Positions 40,102-49,043 of a DNA stretch of 64,000 nucleotides are shown in pieces. A program made the position numbers and the translations under genes. Origin of the DNA: Pseudomonas sp. PIC25 (GTDB lineage: Bacteria > Pseudomonadota > Gammaproteobacteria > Pseudomonadales > Pseudomonadaceae); NCBI RefSeq assembly GCF_002286785.1, contig NZ_MUJY01000122.1, positions 35,800 to 99,799 of the forward strand. Direction: 5' to 3'. Under the pieces are notes generated by a model, which was not told the DNA's origin, did not search any database, and worked only from the letters and a program-made list of their open reading frames with translations. Within the stretch, counting starts at the first letter, position 1. Each line of letters opens with the position of its first letter.

Positions 40102-41100
40102 TCACGGCGCCTCGCTCAACAGCAAGGCTTCCAGCTCGGTGGCGACACGCTCCGCAGGCAGGTCATCGAAGCAAGGCTTGTGGCGATCGCCGCTACCGGC
40201 GTGCGGACCGCTGGCGCACAGATGAACCTGAGAACGGCCGTAGGCACCCACCCGCTCGGGCCGGGTCGGGCCGTAGAGCGATAGCGTCGGCACGTCCAGC
40301 GCCGCCGCCAGATGACCGAGACCGGTATCCACCGCCACGCAGGCCCGCGCCCCGGCGATGACCTTGGCTACCCCGGCGAGGTTGAGACGAGGCAGCACGG
40401 CGGCGTTGTCCAAACCGGCGACGATGCGCTCGGCACGCGTCTTTTCAGTGTCGTTACCCCATGGGAGGCGGATCGCCCACCCGAGTTCGCTCATGCGCTC
40501 GGCCAACTGGCGCCAATTGGCTTCCGGCCAGTGCTTGCTCGGCCAGGTGGTGCCATGCAGGAACAGCAGATAGGGTTGCGCCGACGGATCGGCCAGTTGC
40601 GTCCGGTCCAGACCGTAATCGCCGATACCGTCCGGCAGCGGGTAGTCCAGCGCCTGGGCGAACAACTGGCGCACCCGCTCCAGGGCATGCTGTTCGCGCG
40701 GCACCCGATAGGTCCGATCATAGAAACGGCAGGCCAGCGGCTCGCGGGCGGACTCGCGGTCGAGCCCAGCCACCGGGGCCTTGACGTAACGGGTCAGCCA
40801 GGCGCTCTTCAGCAGGCCCTGGGCGTCGATCACCAGATCGTATTTCGTCTCGCGCAGGCGCTGCTTGAAACGCCGCCACTCGCCGTTGCGCAGGGTTTGC
40901 CAGAGGTTCTTGCGCCAGCGGCGGATCGCCACCGGAATCACCCGTGCCACTGCCGGGTGCCAGGCGGGAATCTCGGCGAAACCCTCCTCCACCACCCAGT
41001 CGAACTGGATGCCGGGGATCGCTCGCGCAGCGTCGGTCAGCGCCGGCAAGGTATGAATGACATCGCCCAAGGAGGACGTCTTGATCAGCAATACCCGCAC
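40102..41100 (-). CDS. waaC: LPS heptosyltransferase I
   Basis: WaaC adds the first heptose to Kdo2-lipid A. The 332-residue GT9 enzyme has the N-terminal IKTSSLGDVIHTLPAL motif with the catalytic Asp and the C-terminal ACVAVDTGLGHLAAALDVPTLSLYGPT donor site. It begins with GTG 41100, which directly abuts the waaF stop, so it relies on coupling to waaF translation. Confidence 0.97.
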   Translation of the reverse strand: MRVLLIKTSSLGDVIHTLPALTDAARAIPGIQFDWVVEEGFAEIPAWHPAVARVIPVAIRRWRKNLWQTLRNGEWRRFKQRLRETKYDLVIDAQGLLKSAWLTRYVKAPVAGLDRESAREPLACRFYDRTYRVPREQHALERVRQLFAQALDYPLPDGIGDYGLDRTQLADPSAQPYLLFLHGTTWPSKHWPEANWRQLAERMSELGWAIRLPWGNDTEKTRAERIVAGLDNAAVLPRLNLAGVAKVIAGARACVAVDTGLGHLAAALDVPTLSLYGPTRPERVGAYGRSQVHLCASGPHAGSGDRHKPCFDDLPAERVATELEALLLSEAP

Positions 41101-42144
41101 TTACTCGACCTCAATGGGTTCGGCAGGGTCGCCCACCAGGCGGTCCAGCGCATCGATCACCGCCCGCGGCCTCAGCTCGCGCAGGCAGTTGTAATGACCG
41201 AAACGGCAGGTGCGGTCGAAACAGGGGCTGCAATCCAGGCCCAGGCGGACGACTTCCACCTGTTCGGCCAGCGGCGGCGTGAACTGCGGCGACGTAGAGC
41301 CGTAGACGGCTACCAGCGGGCGGTTCAGCGCGGCGGCCACATGCATCAGGCCGGAATCGTTGGACACTACCGCCGAGGCGCAGGACATCAGGTCGATAGC
41401 CTCGGCGAGGGTGGTATCGCCGGCGAGGTTGATCGCCTCTTCGCGCAGACCGGGAATCAGCCGGGCACGGATTTCCTCGCCCACCGCTCGGTCGTTCTTC
41501 GAGCCGAACAGCCAAACCTGCCAGCCGGCGCGGATCTTCACTTCGGCGACCTTGGCGTAGTGCTCCACCGGCCAGCGCTTGGCCTCGCCGAACTCGGCGC
41601 CCGGGCAGAGGGCCAACACCGGACGGTCCAGGGTCTGACCGAACTTGGCCAGCGCCGCGTCGCGGCTGGTCGGATCGATGCGCAGCGCCGGCCGCGGATA
41701 CGGCTTGGGCAGCTCGGCGCCCGGCTCGTAGGCCAGCGCCATGAAGCGCTCGATCATCAGCGGATAGCGCGCCTTGTCCAGCTTGCGGATGTCGTTGAGC
41801 AGGCCGAAACGCATCTCTCCGCGCCAGCCGGTGCGTTTGGGAATGCCGGCGAAGAACGGCACCAGCGCCGACTTCAGCGAATTGGGCAGGAGGATCGCCT
41901 GATCGTAACGGCCGCGCAGCGACTGGCCGAGCGAGCGACGGGTCGCCACGTCCAGCACGCCATGGCCGAGCGGGAAACTCAGCGCCTCACGCACTTCGGG
42001 CATGCGCTCGAGGATCGGCCGGCTCCACTCGGGGGCGAGCACGTCGATCTCACAGTCGGGATGGCGCTGTTTCAGGCAGGTGAACAGCGTCTGCGCCATC
42101 ACCATGTCGCCGACCCAACTGGGACCGATGATTAGTATCTTCAT
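41101..42144 (-). CDS. waaF: LPS heptosyltransferase II
   Basis: WaaF adds the second heptose. The 347-residue GT9 protein has ILIIGPSWVGDMVMAQTLF at the N-terminus and VVSNDSGLMHVAAALNRPLVAVYGSTSP near residue 255-285, the standard family signatures. ATG 42144 is the conserved start; the frame is open to 42195 through the repeat element upstream. It is the first gene of the leftward LPS core run that extends to about 27728. Confidence 0.97.
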   Translation of the reverse strand: MKILIIGPSWVGDMVMAQTLFTCLKQRHPDCEIDVLAPEWSRPILERMPEVREALSFPLGHGVLDVATRRSLGQSLRGRYDQAILLPNSLKSALVPFFAGIPKRTGWRGEMRFGLLNDIRKLDKARYPLMIERFMALAYEPGAELPKPYPRPALRIDPTSRDAALAKFGQTLDRPVLALCPGAEFGEAKRWPVEHYAKVAEVKIRAGWQVWLFGSKNDRAVGEEIRARLIPGLREEAINLAGDTTLAEAIDLMSCASAVVSNDSGLMHVAAALNRPLVAVYGSTSPQFTPPLAEQVEVVRLGLDCSPCFDRTCRFGHYNCLRELRPRAVIDALDRLVGDPAEPIEVE

Positions 42145-42179
42145 AAGGGCAGCTTCAAGCGGCGAACCTCGAGCTACAA

Positions 42180-42214
42180 GCCGCAAGGGCATCAAAGCGC
42201 TTGCAGCTTGCGGC
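42180..42214. repeat. REP-like palindrome (GCCGCAAG / CTTGCGGC)
   Basis: Perfect 8-bp arms (42180-42187, 42207-42214) lie within a larger AAGC-rich self-complementary stretch spanning about 42150-42220, in the gap between ilvE and waaF. The wording (CTACAAGCCGCAAG, GCTTGCAGCTTGCGGC) is shared with the longer palindrome at 55425-55513, so both belong to one dispersed repeat class. Confidence 0.6.
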
Positions 42215-42228
42215 CAGTGGCTTACGGC

Positions 42229-43152
42229 TTATTTGACCAGGGTGCGCCACTCGGCGTGGGCGGAGGTCTGGCCGGTCACCAAGTCGAAGTAGGCCTTCTG
42301 CAGCTTCTCGGTCACCGGGCCACGGCGGCCGGCACCGATCTGGCGGCCGTCGACTTCACGGATCGGGGTCACTTCGGCGGCGGTACCGGTGAAGAACGCC
42401 TCGTCGGCGATGTACACCTCGTCGCGAGTGATGCGCTTCTCGACCAGCTTGATGCCCAGCTCGTCGGCCAGACGCAGCACCGTGTTACGGGTGATGCCGT
42501 TCAGGCAGGCGGTGACTTCCGGGGTGTAGACCACACCGTCCTTGACGATGAATACGTTCTCGCCGGAGCCCTCGGCCACATAGCCTTCCGGGTCCAGCAG
42601 CAGCGCTTCGTCGGCGCCGGCGGACAGGGCCTCCTGCAGCGCCAGCATGGAGTTGATGTAGTGACCGTTGGCCTTGGCGCGGGTCATGGAGATGTTCACG
42701 TGGTGACGGGTGAAAGAACTGGTGCGCGCCTTGATGCCGACCTGCAGGGCTTCGTCGCCCATGTAGGCGCCCCAGTTCCAGGCGGCGACGATCACATGGA
42801 CCTTCAGGCCGGTGGCGCGCAGCCCCATGCCTTCCGATCCGTAGAACACCATCGGGCGCAGGTAGGCGCTTTCCAGGTTGTTCTCGCGGACGGCAGCGCG
42901 CTGCGCCTCGTTGATCTGGTCCTTGGAGAAGGGAATCTTCATGCCCATGATGTGGGCGGAATCGAACAGCCGGTCGGTGTGCGCCTGCAGACGGAAGATC
43001 GCCGTGCCCTGCGGAGTGTTGTAGGCACGCACGCCCTCGAACACGCCCATGCCATAGTGCAGGGTATGGGTCAGCACGTGGGTGGTGGCGTTGCGCCACG
43101 GCACCAGTTCGCCGTCATACCAGATCACGCCATCACGATCGGCCATCGACAT
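42229..43152 (-). CDS. ilvE: Branched-chain amino acid aminotransferase
   Basis: IlvE performs the last step of Leu, Ile and Val synthesis with PLP and glutamate. The 307-residue class IV aminotransferase has the PLP Lys in ARAKANGHYINSMLALQEAL near residue 160, and ALLLDPEGYVAEGSGENVFIV and GTAAEVTPIREVDGR further on. It lies between glnE and waaF on the same strand, as in P. aeruginosa, with 43 bases separating it from glnE. Confidence 0.97.
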   Translation of the reverse strand: MSMADRDGVIWYDGELVPWRNATTHVLTHTLHYGMGVFEGVRAYNTPQGTAIFRLQAHTDRLFDSAHIMGMKIPFSKDQINEAQRAAVRENNLESAYLRPMVFYGSEGMGLRATGLKVHVIVAAWNWGAYMGDEALQVGIKARTSSFTRHHVNISMTRAKANGHYINSMLALQEALSAGADEALLLDPEGYVAEGSGENVFIVKDGVVYTPEVTACLNGITRNTVLRLADELGIKLVEKRITRDEVYIADEAFFTGTAAEVTPIREVDGRQIGAGRRGPVTEKLQKAYFDLVTGQTSAHAEWRTLVK

Positions 43153-43195
43153 AGTTGCCAGCTCCTCAAAAAATTCGATTCATGCAGCCTGAATT

Positions 43196-46141
43196 CTAAC
43201 CGAGTCCCAGTTCCCGCCAGATGCGCAGCACTTCGCGGCGCTCGGCCTGGAACTGGTCCCCGCTTACCACGCCCGGCTGTTTCTGCAGCGCCTGTCGGTG
43301 GGCCGCCGAACGGTAGGCCTTGTAGGCCTCCTGCAGGAGCTGGACATCCGCGCCGGGCAACAGGCCGGCTTCGCCGAGGCCGTCGAGGATGCGGATGTTG
43401 TCGGTGTAGCGCAGCAGCTCCGGATGCCGGTGCGACCAGGCCAGGGCCGCGTATTGCACCATAAATTCGATATCGACGATACCACCGGCGTCCTGCTTCA
43501 GATCGAACAGAGCCGAGGCTTCGAAAGCCTCTGCCGAGGTGCCGCCAGCCGTTTCCCGACTGCCCAGGTTGTCGCGCATCTTGGCGCGCATCTCGCTGAC
43601 TTCGGTGCGCAGAGCCTCCAGCTCGCGCGGCCGGCCGAGCACAACGGCGCGAACCTGCTCGAACGCAGCCCCGACCCGCCGGCAACCAACCAGCACACGG
43701 GCGCGCACCAGGGCTTGGTGTTCCCAGGTCCAGGCCTCGTTCTCCTGGTAGCGCTGGAAGGCGCCCAGCGAGCTGACCAGCAACCCCGCTGCGCCACTTG
43801 GTCGCAGGCGCATGTCGACCTCATAGAGCTGCCCGGACGGAGTCTGGGTCGTCAGCAGGTGGATGATTCGCTGCCCCAGGCGGGTGAAGAACTGGGCACC
43901 ATCGATGGGTTTGGGGCCGTCGGTCTCGGCCTGCGGATCGCCGTCGTGGATGAACACGAGGTCCAGGTCGGAGCCATGCCCCAGCTCGATCCCGCCGACT
44001 TTGCCATAGCCAACGATGATGAAATCCGGGTCGCACAGGCTGCCATCCGGCCGGCGCGGCGTGCCGTACTTGGCCACGCTCTGCCGCCAGGCCAGCGCCA
44101 GCACCTGTTCGAGAATCGCTTCGGCCAGCCAGGTCAGGTAGTCGCTGACCTTCATCAGCGGCAGGGTCCCGGCGATTTCCGACGCCGCCACTCGCAGCCC
44201 ATGGGCCAGCTTGAAGTGCCGCAGCGCCTCCATCTGCTGTTCGAGGTCGTCCTCGGGGATACGCATCAGCCGCTCGCTCAGCTCGGCGACCAGCTCCGGC
44301 GCCTGCGGCGGGCTGTAGAGCCGTCCTTCGTTGAGCAATTCATCGAGCAATAAAGGAAAGCGCGTAATCTGCTCGGCGATCCACGGGCTTGCCGCGCACA
44401 GCATGAGCAGACGTTCCAGGGCGCCAGGGTTCTCGCTGAGCAGCACCAGATAAGCCGAACGCCGCGCCACCGCCTCAACGAGCGGCAGCACCCGTTCCAG
44501 CACCAGATCGGGCTCGCCGTGCTCCACCGCCATGGTCAGCAGGCGCGGAATGAAGGCATCCAACCGCTCGCGCCCCAGGCGCTGCATGGCCCGCACCTGC
44601 GGACCGTTGCGCAACCCGGCGAGGCGCTTCCAGGCCGCCGGCGCGTCGGCGAAGCCCGCCTCACTCAATTGGCGGCAGGCGGATTCTTCGTCCAGGGCTT
44701 CTTCCCACAGCGGCAGCCATTCGCTGCCCGGAGAACTTTCGCTCGGTGCGCCTTCCTCTTCATCGGGGTCAGCGATCACCTGACGGAAGTGCCAGTCGAC
44801 CCGGCCCCGCCAGAATGCCAGCCGTTCGAGAAAGCTCATCCAGTCCGGGAAGCCGAGGATGCAGGCCACCCGCGCGCGGTCGAGGTCGCTGTCCGGCAAC
44901 ATTTGCGTCTGCCGGTCGGCGATGGCCTGCAAGGCGTGCTCGGTATAGCGGAGGAATTCGTAGCCGTCGCGCAGTTCGGCGACCACCGCCGGCGGCAGGT
45001 AGCCCTGCCCCTCCAGGGTCGCCAGCACCTTGAGCAGGGGGCGCTGCTGCAGGCTCAGGTCGCGCCCGCCATGGATCAGTTGGAACGCCTGGGCAATGAA
45101 CTCCACTTCGCGAATGCCGCCGGAGCCCAGCTTGATATTCTCCGCCATGCCCTTGCGCCGCACTTCCTGCTGGATCAGCTGCTTCATATTGCGCAGCGCC
45201 TCGATGGCGGAGAAATCCAGGTAGCGCCGATAGACGAACGGACGCAGCAGCTCCAGCAACTGCTTGCCGGCCACCTGGTCGCCACCCACTACCCGCGCCT
45301 TGATCATGGCGTAGCGCTCCCAGTCGCGACCTTGGTCCTGGTAGTACTGCTCCAGGGCGCTGAAGCTGAGCACCAGGGCGCCGGACGAACCGTAAGGACG
45401 CAGACGCATATCGACGCGGAAGACGAAGCCATCCAGGGTGATGGCGTCCAGCGCCTTGATCAGCCGCTGGCCGAGCCGGGTGAAGAACTCTTGATTGTCC
45501 AGCGCACGCTTGGCACCGACCGTCTCGCCGCCTTCCGGATAGGCGAAAATCAGGTCGATGTCCGAAGACAGGTTCAGCTCCACCGCCCCCAGCTTGCCCA
45601 TGCCGAGGATGACCATGTGCTGCGGCGTGCCGGAGCGGGCGCCGGTCGGTACTCCCGACTGTGCACTGAGTTGGTCGTAAAGCCAGCGATAAGCCAGGTC
45701 GATGCCGGCATCGGCGAGATCGCTGAGATCGCGGCAGGTTTCCTTGAGATCGGCCCGACGGGTGATGTCGCGCCAGATGATGCGTACCTGCTGGCGGGTC
45801 CGGTAGCGGCGCAGGCGGCGCGCCAGCTCGTTTTCGTCGACGCAGCCGTCGAGGGCCTCGACCAGTTGCTGACGCAGCTCGCCGGAGTTCAGCGAACGCT
45901 CCAATTCCCCCGACTCGGCCAATGCCAGCAGCATTTCCGGGTCGCGCATGGCCTGTTCGGCAACGAATTCGCTGTTCGCGCAGACGCGGCGAAAATCCTG
46001 TCGCCGCGCCTCTGGCCAGGCGGAGAAGTACCCGGCGGCTTCGGCGCCGAGCGCCTCGATCGCAGTCTGGAAGGAACGCTCGACACGATCGGCGAGGGGC
46101 AGCAGGGAGGCCGGCAGATCGACCGGCGAAGGCAGGCTCAT
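43196..46141 (-). CDS. glnE: Glutamine synthetase adenylyltransferase/adenylyl-removing enzyme
   Basis: GlnE adds and removes AMP on glutamine synthetase in response to PII state. The 981-residue protein has two nucleotidyltransferase domains: the N-terminal adenylyl-removing half with the metal motif SSDIDLIFAYP near residue 193, and the C-terminal adenylyltransferase half with GSDLDLVFIHD near residue 720. Length and both motifs are intact. It is divergent from aceE across a 242-base region holding two palindromic operators. Confidence 0.97.
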   Translation of the reverse strand: MSLPSPVDLPASLLPLADRVERSFQTAIEALGAEAAGYFSAWPEARRQDFRRVCANSEFVAEQAMRDPEMLLALAESGELERSLNSGELRQQLVEALDGCVDENELARRLRRYRTRQQVRIIWRDITRRADLKETCRDLSDLADAGIDLAYRWLYDQLSAQSGVPTGARSGTPQHMVILGMGKLGAVELNLSSDIDLIFAYPEGGETVGAKRALDNQEFFTRLGQRLIKALDAITLDGFVFRVDMRLRPYGSSGALVLSFSALEQYYQDQGRDWERYAMIKARVVGGDQVAGKQLLELLRPFVYRRYLDFSAIEALRNMKQLIQQEVRRKGMAENIKLGSGGIREVEFIAQAFQLIHGGRDLSLQQRPLLKVLATLEGQGYLPPAVVAELRDGYEFLRYTEHALQAIADRQTQMLPDSDLDRARVACILGFPDWMSFLERLAFWRGRVDWHFRQVIADPDEEEGAPSESSPGSEWLPLWEEALDEESACRQLSEAGFADAPAAWKRLAGLRNGPQVRAMQRLGRERLDAFIPRLLTMAVEHGEPDLVLERVLPLVEAVARRSAYLVLLSENPGALERLLMLCAASPWIAEQITRFPLLLDELLNEGRLYSPPQAPELVAELSERLMRIPEDDLEQQMEALRHFKLAHGLRVAASEIAGTLPLMKVSDYLTWLAEAILEQVLALAWRQSVAKYGTPRRPDGSLCDPDFIIVGYGKVGGIELGHGSDLDLVFIHDGDPQAETDGPKPIDGAQFFTRLGQRIIHLLTTQTPSGQLYEVDMRLRPSGAAGLLVSSLGAFQRYQENEAWTWEHQALVRARVLVGCRRVGAAFEQVRAVVLGRPRELEALRTEVSEMRAKMRDNLGSRETAGGTSAEAFEASALFDLKQDAGGIVDIEFMVQYAALAWSHRHPELLRYTDNIRILDGLGEAGLLPGADVQLLQEAYKAYRSAAHRQALQKQPGVVSGDQFQAERREVLRIWRELGLG

Positions 46142-46209
46142 GGTCTATCCTTTCGGGGCGCAAAACGGTGGGCCAGCCACATTTTTTCGCGGCTTCTGCC
46201 GCCCCGATT

Positions 46210-46222
46210 GTAGTTTTACTAC
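46210..46222. promoter_or_regulatory. Palindromic operator 1 upstream of aceE (GTAGT-N3-ACTAC)
   Basis: GTAGT-TTT-ACTAC is a perfect dyad that fits the TNGTNNNACNA pattern of FadR-subfamily GntR regulators, the group that includes PdhR of E. coli. Its centre is 52 bases from that of the second copy at 46261-46275, which has the same sequence in reverse orientation. It lies 69 bases from the glnE start. Confidence 0.6.
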
Positions 46223-46260
46223 TGATGAATGTGTCCGGACTGCTGAAACGGCCGTCAATT

Positions 46261-46275
46261 TGTAGTAAAACTACA
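46261..46275. promoter_or_regulatory. Palindromic operator 2 upstream of aceE (TGTAGT-N3-ACTACA)
   Basis: TGTAGT-AAA-ACTACA has 6-bp arms and is the reverse complement of operator 1 over 13 bases. It lies 109 bases upstream of aceE. The two copies, five helical turns apart, could bind one regulator on the same face of DNA, with or without looping. Confidence 0.65.
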
Positions 46276-46383
46276 CGCGGCCGGTCCTACCCCCGGTTAA
46301 TCCAAGAATTAGCCGCTGCACCCAAAAGGTGCCAGCGAACACTGGCTACCGATTCTGGAAGCCTTTCCGCCCTGGAGCAAGCC

Positions 46384-49032
46384 ATGCAAGACCTCGATCC
46401 AATCGAAACCCAGGAATGGCTGGACGCCCTGGAGTCCGTTCTCGACCGCGAAGGTGAATCCCGCGCCCATTATCTGATGACCCGGATGGGTGAACTGGCC
46501 ACTCGCAGCGGCACCCAGCTGCCCTATGCGATCACTACGCCTTACCGCAACACCATCCCGGTAACCCACGAAGCGCGCATGCCGGGCGACCTGTTCATGG
46601 AGCGGCGCATCCGCTCGCTGGTGCGCTGGAACGCACTGGCCATGGTGATGCGCGCCAACCTGCAGGACCCGGACCTGGGTGGACACATCTCCACCTTCGC
46701 CTCCAGCGCGACCCTGTACGACATCGGCTTCAACTACTTCTTCCAGGCCCCGACCGACGAACACGGCGGCGACCTGATTTACTTCCAGGGTCACGCCTCC
46801 CCCGGTGTCTATGCCCGCGCCTTCCTCGAAGGCCGCATCAGCGAAGACCAACTGAACAACTTCCGCCAGGAAGTGGACGGCAAGGGCCTCTCGTCCTACC
46901 CGCACCCCTGGCTGATGCCGGACTTCTGGCAGTTCCCCACCGTTTCCATGGGTCTCGGCCCGATCCAGGCGATCTACCAGGCCCGCTTCATGAAGTACCT
47001 GGAAGACCGCGGCTTCATCCCCGCCGGCAAGCAGAAGGTCTGGTGCTTCCTCGGCGACGGCGAGACCGACGAGCCGGAGTCCCTGGGCGCCATTGCCCTG
47101 GCCGGCCGCGAGAAGCTGGACAACCTGATCTTCGTGGTCAACTGCAACCTGCAACGCCTGGACGGCCCGGTGCGCGGCAACGGCAAAATCATCCAGGAAC
47201 TCGAAGGCGTGTTCCGCGGCGCCAACTGGAACGTCAACAAGGTCATCTGGGGCCGTTTCTGGGACCCGCTGTTCGCCAAGGACGAAGCCGGCCTGCTGCA
47301 GGCCCGCATGGACGAAGTGGTCGACGGCGAATACCAGAACTACAAGGCGAAGGATGGCGCCTTCGTGCGTCAGCACTTCTTCGGTGCGCGTCCGGAGCTG
47401 CTGGAGATGGTCAAGGACCTCTCCGACGAGGAAATCTTCAAGCTCAATCGTGGCGGCCATGACCCTTACAAGGTCTATGCGGCCTACCACCAGGCGGTCA
47501 ACCACAAGGGCCAGCCGACCGTCATCCTGGCCAAGACCATCAAGGGCTACGGTACCGGTGCCGGCGAAGCGAAGAACACCGCGCACAACACCAAGAAGGT
47601 CGACGTCGACAGCCTGAAGAAATTCCGCGATCGCTTCGATATCCCGATCAAGGACGAAGACCTGGAAAAACTGCCGTTCTTCAAGCCGGAAGAAGGCAGC
47701 CCCGAAGCCAAGTACCTGCGCGAGCGCCGTGCCGCCCTCGGCGGTTTCGTGCCGCAGCGCCGGACCAAGAGCTTCAGCATCCCGACGCCGCCGCTGGATA
47801 CCCTCAAGGCCATCCTCGATGGCTCCGGCGATCGTGAAATCTCCACCACCATGGCCTTCGTGCGCATCCTGTCGCAACTGGTCAAGGACAAGGAACTGGG
47901 CAGCCGCATCGTCCCGATCATCCCGGACGAAGCACGTACCTTCGGCATGGAAGGCATGTTCCGCCAGCTCGGCATCTACTCCTCGGTCGGCCAGCTCTAC
48001 GAGCCGGTGGACAAAGACCAGGTGATGTTCTACCGCGAGGACAAGAAAGGCCAGATCCTCGAGGAAGGCATCAACGAAGCCGGCGCCATGTCCAGTTGGA
48101 TCGCCGCGGCGACCGCCTACAGCAACCACAACCAGCCGATGCTGCCGTTCTACATCTTCTATTCGATGTTCGGCTTCCAGCGTATCGGCGACCTGGCCTG
48201 GGCTGCCGGCGACAGCCAGGCACGCGGCTTCTTGGTCGGCGGCACCGCCGGCCGCACCACGCTGAATGGCGAAGGTCTGCAGCACGAGGACGGTCACAGC
48301 CACCTGATGGCGGCAACCATCCCGAACTGCCGCAGCTACGACCCGACCTATGGCTACGAGCTGGCGGTGATCATCCGCGAAGGCATCCGCCAGATGACGG
48401 AAGAGCAGCAGAACGTCTTCTACTACATCACCGTGATGAACGAGGCCTACGCCCAGCCGGCCCTGCCGCAGGGCGCCGAGGAAGGCATCATCAAGGGCAT
48501 GTACCTGCTCGAGGAAGACAAGCGCGAAGCCGCGCACCACGTGCAACTGCTGGGCTCCGGCACCATCCTGCGCGAAGTGCGCGAAGCGGCGAAGATTCTC
48601 CGCGAGGAGTTCAACGTCGGCGCCGACGTATGGAGCGTCACCAGCTTCAACGAACTGCGCCGCGATGGCCTGGCCATCGAGCGCTGGAACCGCCTGCACC
48701 CTGGCCAGAAGCCGCGCAAGACCTATGTCGAGCAGTGCCTGAACGGCCGCAAGGGTCCGGTCGTGGCCTCTACCGACTACATGAAATTGTTCGCCGACCA
48801 GATCCGCCAGTGGGTCCCGAGCAAGGAATACAAGGTGCTCGGCACCGACGGCTTCGGCCGCAGCGACACCCGCAAGAAGCTGCGTCACTTCTTCGAGGTG
48901 GATCGTCACTGGGTCGTGCTGGCCGCCCTCGAGGCCCTGGCCGACCGTGGCGACATCGAGCCGAAAGTGGTGGCCGAGGCCATCGCCAAGTTCGGCATCG
49001 ACCCCGAAAAACGCAATCCCCTGGACTGCTGA
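46384..49032 (+). CDS. aceE: Pyruvate dehydrogenase E1 component
   Basis: AceE decarboxylates pyruvate with thiamine diphosphate and passes the acetyl group to AceF. The 882 residues equal the usual length of the homodimeric E1. The ThDP-binding motif GDGETDEPES ... NCNLQRLDG is near 225-260, and the second half has the FGFQRIGDLAWAAGD and TAGRTTLNGEGLQHEDGHSH motifs. ATG 46384 follows TGGAGCAAGCC. It is 11 bases upstream of aceF, so they form one operon; the E3 (lpd) gene is not here. Confidence 0.98.
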   Translation: MQDLDPIETQEWLDALESVLDREGESRAHYLMTRMGELATRSGTQLPYAITTPYRNTIPVTHEARMPGDLFMERRIRSLVRWNALAMVMRANLQDPDLGGHISTFASSATLYDIGFNYFFQAPTDEHGGDLIYFQGHASPGVYARAFLEGRISEDQLNNFRQEVDGKGLSSYPHPWLMPDFWQFPTVSMGLGPIQAIYQARFMKYLEDRGFIPAGKQKVWCFLGDGETDEPESLGAIALAGREKLDNLIFVVNCNLQRLDGPVRGNGKIIQELEGVFRGANWNVNKVIWGRFWDPLFAKDEAGLLQARMDEVVDGEYQNYKAKDGAFVRQHFFGARPELLEMVKDLSDEEIFKLNRGGHDPYKVYAAYHQAVNHKGQPTVILAKTIKGYGTGAGEAKNTAHNTKKVDVDSLKKFRDRFDIPIKDEDLEKLPFFKPEEGSPEAKYLRERRAALGGFVPQRRTKSFSIPTPPLDTLKAILDGSGDREISTTMAFVRILSQLVKDKELGSRIVPIIPDEARTFGMEGMFRQLGIYSSVGQLYEPVDKDQVMFYREDKKGQILEEGINEAGAMSSWIAAATAYSNHNQPMLPFYIFYSMFGFQRIGDLAWAAGDSQARGFLVGGTAGRTTLNGEGLQHEDGHSHLMAATIPNCRSYDPTYGYELAVIIREGIRQMTEEQQNVFYYITVMNEAYAQPALPQGAEEGIIKGMYLLEEDKREAAHHVQLLGSGTILREVREAAKILREEFNVGADVWSVTSFNELRRDGLAIERWNRLHPGQKPRKTYVEQCLNGRKGPVVASTDYMKLFADQIRQWVPSKEYKVLGTDGFGRSDTRKKLRHFFEVDRHWVVLAALEALADRGDIEPKVVAEAIAKFGIDPEKRNPLDC

Positions 49033-49043
49033 GGAGACGCATC

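Noticed and set aside
46309..48909. Open frame of about 866 codons on the minus strand
   Set aside because: Antisense to aceE and without recognisable domains.
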